64,000 nt of DNA, taken from positions 1-64,000 of the forward strand of contig NZ_JARACK010000002.1 in NCBI RefSeq assembly GCF_028767185.1, written 5' to 3'. Below are positions 45,315 to 54,571 of the stretch, in pieces. The stretch is from Mangrovimonas aestuarii. GTDB taxonomy: Bacteria; Bacteroidota; Bacteroidia; Flavobacteriales; Flavobacteriaceae. How positions within the stretch are numbered: position 1 is the stretch's first letter; the number at the start of each line of letters is the position of its first letter. The translations under genes and the position numbers were made by a program. The notes under the pieces were generated by a model. The model had not been told where the DNA came from. It did no database searches and saw nothing but the letters and a program-made list of their open reading frames with translations.

Positions 45315-45343
45315 AAACGCAACCTTAGGGTTGCGTTTTTTTA
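45315..45343 (+). terminator. Terminator of ndk
   Basis: AAACGCAACC / GGTTGCGTTT (45315-45324, 45329-45338) with TTAG loop, then T-run. Confidence 0.88.
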
Positions 45344-45418
45344 TGGATGAAAGGCATAGTTTACACTATGAAACTCATTTGATTATCCGTAACTTTATGA
45401 TAAGCATATCATCTAACT

Positions 45419-45961
45419 ATGGAAATCAAAGCGTTACCCAAACAGCCTCCTATATTTATTTCTTACTTAAGAGTGGGGCGACTTCTTTATTATTCCTTGA
45501 TACTTTTCATACTTGAATCCTGGTTTTTCTGGAGCCTACTCAAAAAAGCGATGGCAAGAGAAGATCGATTATTAATAATAATTTGGGGAGTCTGTTTCTT
45601 GTTTTCTTTTGTTCATATCTTTTTGGTGACTATGGATGGCTGGTCTCGGTTTCAAAATTACAAACGTGCCAAGGATCAGTTTTATAAATTTGGTTTTAAT
45701 CGGAGGATTGCCAATTTTTATATTGGCTCTAAATGCCAGAGAAATGCAGCAATTGTAGCTGCAGACGAATTGGGTTACGCAAAGGAAATAAGATTGCATT
45801 ACAAGCGGAGTGGTGTGAAATGGTACCATTATATTCCTTATTTTATGATAAAGGACCCTCTGTTTTTCTTTAGGAAAGCCTTTTGGTCTAGAACTTTTTT
45901 AGAGAAGAACTACAAGCCAAAATATGATTACCACAAACTTCAATTGGAGCTTCAAGCATGA
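45419..45961 (+). CDS. Membrane protein opening an ABC operon, unknown function
   Basis: 180 aa with two hydrophobic segments (about 20-42 and 51-72) and a basic aromatic C-terminal half ('RSGVKWYHYIPYFMIKDPLF'). No family I recognise. Its stop overlaps the ATPase start as ATGA (45958-45961), so it belongs to the same translated set as the transporter. Could be an accessory subunit; this is inference. Confidence 0.7.
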   Translation: MEIKALPKQPPIFISYLRVGRLLYYSLILFILESWFFWSLLKKAMAREDRLLIIIWGVCFLFSFVHIFLVTMDGWSRFQNYKRAKDQFYKFGFNRRIANFYIGSKCQRNAAIVAADELGYAKEIRLHYKRSGVKWYHYIPYFMIKDPLFFFRKAFWSRTFLEKNYKPKYDYHKLQLELQA

Positions 45962-46806
45962 TTTTATTAGCCGAAAGAATAAGTAAATCTTTTGGAGAAC
46001 GAAGGGTTTTAAATAATGTTGATATTTCTTGTCAGGCTGGTGAAATTAGAGGGGTTTTGGGTGAAAACGGAGCAGGAAAAACAACTCTATTTAAAGTTCT
46101 TTTAGGTCTGGTTTCTAAAGAGAAAGGTAAGGTGATTGTAAATTCTAACCATAAAAAACCTTTGGGGGGGATTGTTGAAAAGCCCTCTCTTTATGAGTAT
46201 TTAAGTGCAGTTGAAAATTTAAGGGTTTTTTCCAGGATTCAAGGTTTACAGCTCACGGACCATGAAACTGAAGTTTTACTAAAACGGGTCGGGTTGCCAA
46301 TAGAAAGAAGAGATGTTGTTAAAAACTTCTCTTTGGGAATGAAGCAACGATTGGGGATTGCGGTAGCGCTACTTAATAATCCATCCTGTCTTATTTTAGA
46401 CGAACCATTTTCAGGGTTGGACCCTATGGGAATTACTGCTTTGAGGTCGTTAATTTTAAAGCTAGCTAAGGAGGATGGCCTTGCTATTTTGCTAAGTTCG
46501 CATATTATAGAAGAGCTAAGTAAGGTTTGCGATTACCTATATGTTATTAAGAAGGGAGAGGTCATTAAGTTTGGTGACACCCAAAAATTAATCAATCAAT
46601 GTTCTAAGTGCTACCACTTTTATGGGTTGGATATAGAATTATCCAATAGTTTAAAGCCCTTTTCTATATATGTTGAAACAGGGCATATTTTGGCAGAAAT
46701 AAAACAAGTTGAAATCCCCAGTATTCTAAGTAAGCTATATGAAGAAGGAATTCAAATAACTTCTTGTTACCCTGAAATTGACATGAACCAACTTTTTGAA
46801 GTATGA
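45958..46806 (+). CDS. ABC transporter ATP-binding protein
   Basis: 282 aa. Walker A 'GENGAGKTT' (38-46), signature 'FSLGMKQRLGIAVALL', Walker B 'CLILDEPFSGLD', H-loop 'ILLSSHIIEEL'. Belongs to the ABC-2 type exporters. The C-terminal ~70 residues extend past the ATPase core and have no clear motif. The permease follows after 4 nt. Confidence 0.9.
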   Translation: MILLAERISKSFGERRVLNNVDISCQAGEIRGVLGENGAGKTTLFKVLLGLVSKEKGKVIVNSNHKKPLGGIVEKPSLYEYLSAVENLRVFSRIQGLQLTDHETEVLLKRVGLPIERRDVVKNFSLGMKQRLGIAVALLNNPSCLILDEPFSGLDPMGITALRSLILKLAKEDGLAILLSSHIIEELSKVCDYLYVIKKGEVIKFGDTQKLINQCSKCYHFYGLDIELSNSLKPFSIYVETGHILAEIKQVEIPSILSKLYEEGIQITSCYPEIDMNQLFEV

Positions 46807-46810
46807 TTCG

Positions 46811-47641
46811 ATGAAATCCCTAGTAAAAGCCGAAATCTTGAAAATGACCAAGCAAAGCCATACGTTTTACGCTTTGGGAGTGCTGATAGTTATTGAAGCT
46901 GTGGTGCTTGTAAGTGCCTATTATCAGGGCAACGCTTTAATAGATTTGTTTCTGGAAAGCTTAAAGGAATCTTTTTATTTTAAAGGGAATTTGCTTAATG
47001 GAAATCTTATGGTATACTTAATCCTTAACACATTATGGTTTCATTTACCATTAATATTGATGATTATTGTCTCTGGAACATTAACAACTGAATTTAAGGA
47101 TAAAACCCTTCAAACGGTTTTCATGCAACCGGTAAATAAAAAACAGTTTTTGTTAAGTAAATACATTGTCGGTATCCTGTTTACCATTTTATCCGTTTTG
47201 ATTTTAATGCTTACCTCTTTCTCCTTTTCCTATTTAATCTTCGGGCAGGGAGATTTAATAGTGTATTTGGAAACACTCAATTTTTTTGAGAGTAAAGAGG
47301 CGGGCTTTAGGTTAATCATGGCTTTTCTGTCGGGAACACTTACTATGATTTTCTTTTCGGTTGTGAGTTTAACGTTGGCGGTGTTTTTGGAAGAATCTGC
47401 AAAAACTTGGATTGTGGCAGTCTTGTTTGTAATTGTTTCCAATGTATTGTATAAAATGGACTTTGGAAATGGCATTGTTAATGAGTATTCTTATATGAAA
47501 CTCAACAATACATGGCAGTACTTTTTTGAATATAAAATTGATTGGGGACAAATTGTTAAGAATAGCGTTTTTTTAGTGATATATACCTTTGCTGTTATGG
47601 GGATTGGTATTTATGGATTTAATAGAAAGGATCTAATATGA
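46811..47641 (+). CDS. ABC-2 type permease
   Basis: 276 aa from ATG at 46811 ('MKSLVKAEILKMTKQ'); a TTG at 46796 inside the ATPase gene is rejected. Six predicted membrane helices with the ABC-2 loop motif 'LTTEFKDKTLQTVFMQPVNKKQFLLSKYI'-type region (about 85-115) between helices 2 and 3. Exports an unknown substrate. It overlaps the last gene of the operon by 4 nt (47638-47641). Confidence 0.85.
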   Translation: MKSLVKAEILKMTKQSHTFYALGVLIVIEAVVLVSAYYQGNALIDLFLESLKESFYFKGNLLNGNLMVYLILNTLWFHLPLILMIIVSGTLTTEFKDKTLQTVFMQPVNKKQFLLSKYIVGILFTILSVLILMLTSFSFSYLIFGQGDLIVYLETLNFFESKEAGFRLIMAFLSGTLTMIFFSVVSLTLAVFLEESAKTWIVAVLFVIVSNVLYKMDFGNGIVNEYSYMKLNNTWQYFFEYKIDWGQIVKNSVFLVIYTFAVMGIGIYGFNRKDLI

Positions 47642-48291
47642 AAAGACTATTCTTTATAGTGTTTGTTTTTTTGAGTTTTCATCTAATGGGACAAAAGGAT
47701 GCTGAGTTATTGCTTGTCAAATCTAGAATGGATTCTATTATATCTTTTAAGGCCGACTTGAGTTTGAAGGTAGATTTGGATTATGTGAATATACCAACCA
47801 AGTTCGGTCAAGTAGTTTATGAGCAAGGAGAGCCTTTACAAATTGTATCCAAGCAGTTTATGATGGTGCCTAAAAAGGGATTGGACTTTCAGCTAGATAG
47901 ATTATTGAAGTATGAATACATTACTGTAGATCGAGGAGGGGTTAACTACAACGGAAAGAGCCTTAAACAACTCAATATTATTCCTGTAGATAAGAAAGCA
48001 GATTTTTCCATAGCTACAGTAACAATCGATCCTGAACTCAATAGGCTTGTAATTTCAGAAATAAGTACAAAAAAGGAGGGAACCTATACTCTACATATGT
48101 ACTATGAGAAGCCCTCAGATGTGCTTCCCAATACTATAGAAGTGGTTTTTGAAGTAGAACGGCTAAAAATTCCAATTGATTACATAGCTAAAGAAGCCAA
48201 TTTGGATAAAAGGGAGTTGGAAAAGGATAGTCTTAAAACGGGAACCATTGTGTTGAAGTTTTCAAATTATGATATACAATATCTGAAATAG
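47638..48291 (+). CDS. Exported LolA-like or lipoprotein-sorting-like protein
   Basis: 217 aa with a signal peptide ending 'FHLMGQ' (about residue 19). The rest alternates strands in a pattern compatible with the LolA/LppX half-barrel ('LSLKVDLDYVNIPTKFGQVV', 'EPLQIVSKQFMMVPKKGLDF', 'YTLHMYYEKPSDVLPNTIEV'), but no definite match can be made by eye. Periplasmic. Being the last gene of the ABC operon (ATGA overlap), it may carry what the transporter exports or strips from the membrane. Confidence 0.6.
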   Translation: MKRLFFIVFVFLSFHLMGQKDAELLLVKSRMDSIISFKADLSLKVDLDYVNIPTKFGQVVYEQGEPLQIVSKQFMMVPKKGLDFQLDRLLKYEYITVDRGGVNYNGKSLKQLNIIPVDKKADFSIATVTIDPELNRLVISEISTKKEGTYTLHMYYEKPSDVLPNTIEVVFEVERLKIPIDYIAKEANLDKRELEKDSLKTGTIVLKFSNYDIQYLK

Positions 48292-48313
48292 CTTGTTGCC
48301 TTTCTTCTGGAGC

Positions 48314-51300
48314 CTAATCAGTTTCTTTGGGTTTGGTAGTGTTTGTTTTTAGTGAATCTTGTGTTATGTTATGAATGTTTTGATATAGTGAATCCATTTT
48401 GGTTTGCGATTGTTCTTCTTCAGGTGAATCTACAGGTTTAGCTTGTTCATCATCAGGAATGCTATCCTGCTTAGGAGGTGCAAAGCGAGTGCGAATGGAA
48501 TCAGGTAAATCGTATTTCAGTAGTTCTTCAACATTGCTAGAGTCGACATCCTTATAGTCTATCTCTTCTAGATCTTTGGTTTTCTTACCTAGCTTTACCT
48601 CTGGGGATTCATGGGTTCCAGTAACTTTTATAGGAATTCCTATAATGCCAAAAGGAGGGAGACCCAGTCGCATTTTTAGGTTGAGCTGTCCATCTAAACT
48701 AGTTTGCCCTTCAGTACGCAAACGAAAGCCTTTAGCCTTAATTTTAAAGCGTTCAATATTTACAATATTATTGTCTATTTTGGTTTTTATTTGAATATCT
48801 GACACTTCCGGATCATTAATGTCTTCAGCATTAGCTTGTTTGGAAACAGCACCTAACACTTTATGACCCTTTAACTGTACACTTTTGACAGTAAGCACAC
48901 CTTCACCTTCCAGTGATGGTAATACGGGCTGCATGTTATGATTGAGAACTCCAGCAATGCTATATTCTATGGAAACAACACCTTCGGCATCTTCTGCAGC
49001 TGGGGCTATAGTTTTGAAAAGTTTCAATTCGTTATAGGCCCGTTGCACGTCGAAATCGTCAAGTTTCAGTTTGTATTTAAAATCGGCTTTATGTACGCCT
49101 TCATTTTTATAGTACATATCCATTTTAGCATTGGCTCCAATCATGTCCATAGAGCCGTCAGTTAGTATGAATTGACCGTCATTGATAACCAGATTACCTT
49201 TAAGGTTTTCTAAATTCATTTCGTCATATTGGACTTTTTTGGCATCGGCTGTCAATGTCATATTCAGATAGGAGGGGATTTCTATAACTCCAAATTCATA
49301 AACTGATGAAGACTCTTGAATCGTATCGTTAACAACTGCTACTTTAGGAGTTTCTGTTTGCAGGCTATCCTGACTGCTACTTGCAATGAATTCGTTAACA
49401 TTTATGTAATTAGAAGTAATGCTATAGTCACCTTTAAGGATTTCGTTTTCAAAGAGGACAAAGTTGATTACGTTTTCCATTTGGCCATTCATGGTGAAAT
49501 CTGAGGATTCATAAATCCCCTTAAAATTGTTGAATCCCATGGTGTTTTGGTTAAATGTAAACAGGCCTTGTTTAATAATAAAGGGTTTGGGTAGGTACTC
49601 TGTATGGGTTTTTATTTCCCTTACTTCCAGTGTTCCTTTGTTGTTAAGCTTGTTGTAATTACCGTTAGTGGCATCGCTTTGGCGTCCTGAGAAGCTTACG
49701 TCCGCTTTAATGTATCCGTCTAAATCCAAGCCTTCCTGAGCGAATACATGGTAAACCTTGGCCACATTGATAACCCCTTTTGCCTTGATGTTGTATAGCA
49801 CATCGTTGAGGTTAGAGAATTTGGCATTAAGGGTAAACGGTTCGCCCTCGAAAGTAAATGACGCAGGATCTATCAAGATATCGGTGTCGTTATAGGTACC
49901 GTTGGTGTTATGGACTTCTGCCTTAATTTGAATGTTTTCAATGGGAGTTGGGTAGTAGCCTGTTTTAATCCATCCATCGGTTAATTTGAACTGGCCTTCG
50001 GTTTTAGGAAAACTGTTTTCGGATTCATTGAATTTACCTTGGGTAACAATATTTGCTTTCAGCATTCCCTTGAGGTAAAGATCGTTAATGCCGATGGCTC
50101 TATTGAATTCTTCAAGATTAAGATCGGAAAGAAGTGTGCCGTTAACATTCAATGCATTTTCTTTAGCGTTTATGGTTGCTTTACTGCGTAGGTAGCCATC
50201 TCCTATGCTAAAGTGAAGTGTGTCCAAAAGCATATTCATTTTTTTGTAATCGCTTTGGGGTAGTTTTGCTTCCAGTTTAAGGCTAATGTCTTTTGCTGGC
50301 ATGGGGCTTTGCGAAAAGGCGATGTGGCCATTTCGCAAAGCAATTGAAAATTCAATGTCTGGATTTATGTTTTCAGAAGAAATGTACTGACCATTTATTG
50401 CTAATCTAGCATCCAATTGTCCCTTCACGTTAGTTTGTTCTAACCAAGTGAGGTACGGCGGAGGGAAAGCCGTAAAAAGTTGTCTTAACTTGCTATTATT
50501 GGTGGTGATGTTAAGGTTGAGATCATAACCGTTTTTTAAAACAACAACAGTTCCTTGTAGCTGAACTGGTAGTTCGTTAATGGAAAAGGCTCGATCCTCA
50601 ATGACCAAAATAAGGGAGTTGGTATTGAATTTTGTAAGCAATTTGGTGCGAATGCTTTTATCTGTTAAATAGGATAGGCCTTCGTACTTTAAATCCAAAT
50701 CCCCAATTTCTGCTTTCGATTCCAGTTCAACATCCGATTCCAGAAAGTGGCCTTTGCCAATGTAGTTAAATCCAATAGCTTCGGCCTGCACTTTTGTAGA
50801 TTTATCGTTGTAGTGCACTGTGCTGTTTTTTATTTGAAAGGTCTTTAGGTTGAGGGCGGCCTCTACGGGTTTGCCCTGTTTTAAGGAATCCTGTTCTTCT
50901 TCCTCTTGAATATAAATGTTGTAGTTGGGTATACCCACTTCGTTTATTCTAACAAAAATATCGGAATCGATAATGTAAATGCCATCTACAGTGGCAGCTT
51001 TTCCAAATATTATACTGAACATGTCGATACCAAGGCTAATCTCCTTAGACTTTAAAAGGAGTTCATTCTCATAAGGCTTGGAGCCGTTTAATTTAATATC
51101 GTAAAGTGATAGGGTAAGGTGGGGAAAGTGTTTAAAGAAGGACAACTCTGAATGGCTAAAATTGATTTCTGCCGCTAGTTTTTTATCGGCAAGGGTTCTT
51201 ATTTTCTGGGTAATGGTATCGGCAAATATAATGGGTAATATGTAAAGAAGGATAAAACCTATTATTGTGAGTACCCCTGTAATCTTAAGCACTTTAACTA

Positions 51301-51331
51301 ACCATTTTTTTTGCTTGAACTCCATATTCAT
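48314..51331 (-). CDS. AsmA-family large periplasmic protein
   Basis: 1005 aa. One N-terminal membrane helix (about 13-36), then a long beta-rich region of the AsmA/TamB/DUF748 class, with 'AEINFSHSELSFFKHFPHLT' at the N-terminal chorein-like end and 'GSMDMIGANAKMDMYYKN' and 'LNLKMRLGLPPFGIIGIPIK' near the C-terminus. The acidic tail past ~930 is low complexity. Such proteins bridge inner and outer membrane and are thought to transfer phospholipids. Probably an elongated groove protein. Convergent with the ABC operon, with no terminator between. Confidence 0.85.
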   Translation of the reverse strand: MNMEFKQKKWLVKVLKITGVLTIIGFILLYILPIIFADTITQKIRTLADKKLAAEINFSHSELSFFKHFPHLTLSLYDIKLNGSKPYENELLLKSKEISLGIDMFSIIFGKAATVDGIYIIDSDIFVRINEVGIPNYNIYIQEEEEQDSLKQGKPVEAALNLKTFQIKNSTVHYNDKSTKVQAEAIGFNYIGKGHFLESDVELESKAEIGDLDLKYEGLSYLTDKSIRTKLLTKFNTNSLILVIEDRAFSINELPVQLQGTVVVLKNGYDLNLNITTNNSKLRQLFTAFPPPYLTWLEQTNVKGQLDARLAINGQYISSENINPDIEFSIALRNGHIAFSQSPMPAKDISLKLEAKLPQSDYKKMNMLLDTLHFSIGDGYLRSKATINAKENALNVNGTLLSDLNLEEFNRAIGINDLYLKGMLKANIVTQGKFNESENSFPKTEGQFKLTDGWIKTGYYPTPIENIQIKAEVHNTNGTYNDTDILIDPASFTFEGEPFTLNAKFSNLNDVLYNIKAKGVINVAKVYHVFAQEGLDLDGYIKADVSFSGRQSDATNGNYNKLNNKGTLEVREIKTHTEYLPKPFIIKQGLFTFNQNTMGFNNFKGIYESSDFTMNGQMENVINFVLFENEILKGDYSITSNYINVNEFIASSSQDSLQTETPKVAVVNDTIQESSSVYEFGVIEIPSYLNMTLTADAKKVQYDEMNLENLKGNLVINDGQFILTDGSMDMIGANAKMDMYYKNEGVHKADFKYKLKLDDFDVQRAYNELKLFKTIAPAAEDAEGVVSIEYSIAGVLNHNMQPVLPSLEGEGVLTVKSVQLKGHKVLGAVSKQANAEDINDPEVSDIQIKTKIDNNIVNIERFKIKAKGFRLRTEGQTSLDGQLNLKMRLGLPPFGIIGIPIKVTGTHESPEVKLGKKTKDLEEIDYKDVDSSNVEELLKYDLPDSIRTRFAPPKQDSIPDDEQAKPVDSPEEEQSQTKMDSLYQNIHNITQDSLKTNTTKPKETD

Positions 51332-51704
51332 TGTAGCATAATGTACTTGTTATTTGATTGTGAATAGGATTTTTGGGAGCATTACTAAGTTAGTGATTAT
51401 TTTAAATGGCTGTAAATGAAATGGTTGTTAAGTTTTGGGTTTGAATATATAAGTAGTATGAAAACATTTATAGTTTATAGGCTTTAAAAACATTCTAGGT
51501 AAGATGAAATTTTTAGTATGTAGCTAGGTGAACGAGTAAAAATTCAATGTTGATAACCGATGTTTTAAACCAAGGGGTGCTTATAATGCTTTTCAATTTA
51601 CTTTTGAGGGATTTGTTTAGTTTAGGCTTTCATATGCTTTGAAATCCTCTAGATTTGTAGATTGAATGAATTGGTATAAATTAAAATAAAAGAACAAACA
51701 TAAA
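51332..51704. other. Intergenic, divergent AsmA / decarboxylase genes
   Basis: 373 A+T-rich nt. I see two isolated -7-like elements on the plus strand, TACTTTTG (51599-51606) and TAGATTTG (51650-51657), neither with a TTG at the right distance, a short ACTAA/TTAGT palindrome near 51385, and no ORF worth calling. Confidence 0.6.
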
Positions 51705-52436
51705 ATGATGATTAGAAAAATAGCATTAGGACTACTAGTAATTGGGGTGATAAGTTGTAATTCATCCCAGAAAAAGCCAAGTGCGAGAAATGTAGAAACT
51801 TATCCTAATATTAATATTGTTGGAGCAATGAAAAATGTTATGTGGAAAGGGGAATTAGGTAGTAGTATTGACCTTGACACAATCTCTAATAAAAAAGGAC
51901 TATATGGTCTTGGACCGGAGGTCTATCTAACGGGGGAGTTACTGATTAATAATGGAAAAAGCTATGTGTCGAAAGTTGCTTCAGATTCGACAATGACTGT
52001 TGAGAAGCGATTTGATGTTTCTGCACCTTTCTTTGTTCATTCCAATGTTATTGAATGGAATGAAATTGAATTGCCTAATAATATTAAGTCCATTGAGGAC
52101 TTGGAAAAATTTATTGATGAAAAGACATTAGATTTCAAACGTCCTTTTACTTTTAAGTTAATAGGGCAAGTTTCAAATGCAATTATTCATATTCAAAATT
52201 TGCCTGCAGGAACAAAAGTGTCATCGCCTAAGGAAGCGCATCAGGGACAAATAAACTATGGTCTCAGGAATGAAGATGCTGAAATAATTGGGTATTTCTC
52301 CACGGAACACAAAGGCGTGTTTACACATCACGACTCATTTTTACATATGCATTTAATAACAGCAGACGAAACCAAAATGGGGCATTTGGACGAGTTGGAA
52401 ATCGGAAAAATGAAATTGTACTTGCCAAAAAAATAA
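51705..52436 (+). CDS. Exported acetolactate decarboxylase homologue
   Basis: 243 aa. Lipoprotein signal with 'IGVISC' (Cys18), then an alpha-acetolactate decarboxylase domain: 'YGLGPEVYLTGELL', 'AHQGQINYGLRN', 'GVFTHHDSFLHMHLIT' and 'MGHLDELEIG'. The zinc ligands H214, H216 and H227 keep the HxH then +11 spacing of the Brevibacillus enzyme (194, 196, 207), and Glu78 matches the LTGE glutamate. Converts acetolactate to acetoin. Being lipid-anchored, it would act outside the cytoplasm, and no budB/alsS gene is near. Function as a decarboxylase is likely but substrate access is unclear. Confidence 0.8.
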   Translation: MMIRKIALGLLVIGVISCNSSQKKPSARNVETYPNINIVGAMKNVMWKGELGSSIDLDTISNKKGLYGLGPEVYLTGELLINNGKSYVSKVASDSTMTVEKRFDVSAPFFVHSNVIEWNEIELPNNIKSIEDLEKFIDEKTLDFKRPFTFKLIGQVSNAIIHIQNLPAGTKVSSPKEAHQGQINYGLRNEDAEIIGYFSTEHKGVFTHHDSFLHMHLITADETKMGHLDELEIGKMKLYLPKK

Positions 52437-52559
52437 AAACTTATACCAATTTTTTCTCAACTAAGTGTAAAGAAAAAAATTAGTGTTTCCATGTTCTTTG
52501 TTCAAAGAATACTCAATTAATCTCAGTCATTAATTTTCACTCATAAACTTTTATAGTAA

Positions 52560-53933
52560 ATGAAAATAAAGTGCATATTAATCTTTTTATCATTATCACT
52601 AAACTCACTTGGGCAATCAAACCATAAGTTCTCGGAAGAAGAGGTGTTGAAAGATTTAAAATTCCTAAGTAAATCCTTAAAAGAGGCGCATTATAATGTT
52701 TACGCTTATACTACCAAACAAGTGTTTGATTCGATATATTTAGCTGTAAAATCCTCAATACCTAAAGATTCGATGAGTTTGTTGGAAGCTACCAATATTT
52801 TTCAGCGATTGATATCGGCTGTCAACAATGGGCATACAGAAATTGATTTTCCTGGTCAGTCTTATGGAGAATATGCTTATTCTGGAGGAACTGTTTTTCC
52901 TTTGGAAATTGCTTTTGAAAACAATATACCCTTAGTGAGAAAAAACTTTTCAGGTAATGATAGTATAAAGATAGGTTCGGAAGTTTTGAGTATAAACGGT
53001 CAATCAATGTCCAAAATACTTTCTGAAATATACCCACAAATATCAGCTGAACGAATTTATTTTAAAAATGCCAAAATAGAACTGTATTCTTTCCCAAGGT
53101 ATTATTGGCAGGTTTTCGGAAGACAGGATACTTTTGATGTTGAAATTAAAACAGATAAAGGCATAAAAAAGTATGTGTTAAAAGCCATTAATCTGATCGA
53201 AGACTACGAGGCTAAACGAACCGAAGTTTTGAATGCTCAAATGACTCTCAAATTTCATGGACGAACCGCTTACTTGAACCCTGGGCATTTTTCAGGAGAC
53301 GAACAGGGGTATAGGAAATTCATAGACTCATCATTTGTTGAAATAAGCAATAGAAAAAGCACCAGTATTATAATTGACCTCAGAAATAACAGTGGAGGGG
53401 ATAACTCTTTTAGCGATTATCTGGTGGCATACATTGCAAATAAACCTTTTAAATGGAACTCTAAATTCACTTTAAAAACAAGTCAATTCCTAAAAGATCA
53501 TGTAAGAAGGAATAACGATACAACAAAGACTTATTTTCAGGAAATTCTAGGTCATAAAAATGGCGAGATTTACGAATATGAGTTTGATGAATACAAACCT
53601 CAAACCATACAAAACCGATTTACAGGCAAAGTTTTTGTTTTGGTTAACAGGCAATCACACTCTCAAGCAGCGTTAACCGCAGCTCAAATACAAGATCATA
53701 AATTTGGAGTCATCGTAGGAGAGGAAACAGGAGATTATGCGTCTTTATATGCCTCTCAGTTTCAATATAGGCTTCCAAATACTGGAATTCAGGTTAAGGT
53801 TTCTAAGGGATATATTGTAAGGGTTAACGGTAGTACAGAAGAGCAAGGAGTAATCCCGGATATCTTAATCAAGGATTATTTGTTAGATGAAAATGACGAA
53901 ATATTAGAAGGTGTATTGAGGAAGATAAACTAA
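52560..53933 (+). CDS. S41 family peptidase
   Basis: 457 aa with a signal peptide ending 'LNSLGQ' (about residue 19). A PDZ-like region (about 110-160, 'KIGSEVLSINGQSMSKIL') and the S41 catalytic domain: 'TSIIIDLRNNSGGDNSFSDY' and nucleophile region 'VLVNRQSHSQAALTAAQIQ' with 'VGEETGDYASLYAS' further on. A C-terminal-processing/tricorn-like serine protease of the periplasm. Lone gene; the 123-nt gap upstream holds no clear promoter. Confidence 0.82.
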   Translation: MKIKCILIFLSLSLNSLGQSNHKFSEEEVLKDLKFLSKSLKEAHYNVYAYTTKQVFDSIYLAVKSSIPKDSMSLLEATNIFQRLISAVNNGHTEIDFPGQSYGEYAYSGGTVFPLEIAFENNIPLVRKNFSGNDSIKIGSEVLSINGQSMSKILSEIYPQISAERIYFKNAKIELYSFPRYYWQVFGRQDTFDVEIKTDKGIKKYVLKAINLIEDYEAKRTEVLNAQMTLKFHGRTAYLNPGHFSGDEQGYRKFIDSSFVEISNRKSTSIIIDLRNNSGGDNSFSDYLVAYIANKPFKWNSKFTLKTSQFLKDHVRRNNDTTKTYFQEILGHKNGEIYEYEFDEYKPQTIQNRFTGKVFVLVNRQSHSQAALTAAQIQDHKFGVIVGEETGDYASLYASQFQYRLPNTGIQVKVSKGYIVRVNGSTEEQGVIPDILIKDYLLDENDEILEGVLRKIN

Positions 53934-54125
53934 GCGAACTAAATACCATATAAAGAATACTAAATATAAAAAATGGCTTTTGTAATTGTTTGTCCGTATT
54001 GCATGAATAAAGTTGCGGAAAAAAACTAAAGTTGATGAAGTAATATTTTTAGTTATCTGATAAAACATAAAACCAGAGAGAACTTTTAGGTATAAGAGGC
54101 AATCAGTTATTGTGTTTTTAACAGT

Positions 54126-54476
54126 CTATTTTTTATGGAAAATATATATCCAAATAGCTCTGGAAACCCTAAAATTAAAAGTGCTAGCTAAAATTACTAT
54201 TAAAACAAGGGTCAAGAAAGCATTAAAAAGTGATAGGCCTATAAAGTGCCATAAAATGATAAAACTTGCCAACATTTGTACTACGGCGAGAGCATAACTA
54301 ACATACATAGCGCCAAAAAAGAAACCGGTTTCTTTTTCGAATTTATAGCCGCACACCTTACAATGGCTATTCATTTTGGGGATTTGGAAAAGAAAAATAT
54401 TTCCTTTGCTATTAAATATGTCACCTTTTTTACATTTAGGACATTTGCATTTTGCTATATTCATTACTTTGCTCAT
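54126..54476 (-). CDS. DUF983 zinc-ribbon membrane protein
   Basis: 116 aa. Zinc-ribbon Cys pairs CPKC (11-16 region) and CKVCG (about 39-43), then two membrane helices (about 52-75 and 81-102). DUF983 proteins are of unknown function and often neighbour cytochrome oxidase assembly or regulators. Start ATG at 54476; a -7 element TAGTTTTG on the minus strand (complement of 54500-54507) is 24 nt upstream. Confidence 0.85.
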   Translation of the reverse strand: MSKVMNIAKCKCPKCKKGDIFNSKGNIFLFQIPKMNSHCKVCGYKFEKETGFFFGAMYVSYALAVVQMLASFIILWHFIGLSLFNAFLTLVLIVILASTFNFRVSRAIWIYIFHKK

Positions 54477-54571
54477 AACTTATGTTACTAATATAGCTGC
54501 AAAACTATTATTGAAGCTTGTTTGTAGTCATATAGTTTTAACTCTATTTATTGTATTTTTAGGACATTTAT

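Noticed and set aside
51550-51587. TTGATA and TATAAT resembling a sigma-70 promoter
   Set aside because: Spacing is 26 nt, and Bacteroidota primary sigma factors use TTG/TANNTTTG elements, so this is chance in AT-rich DNA.
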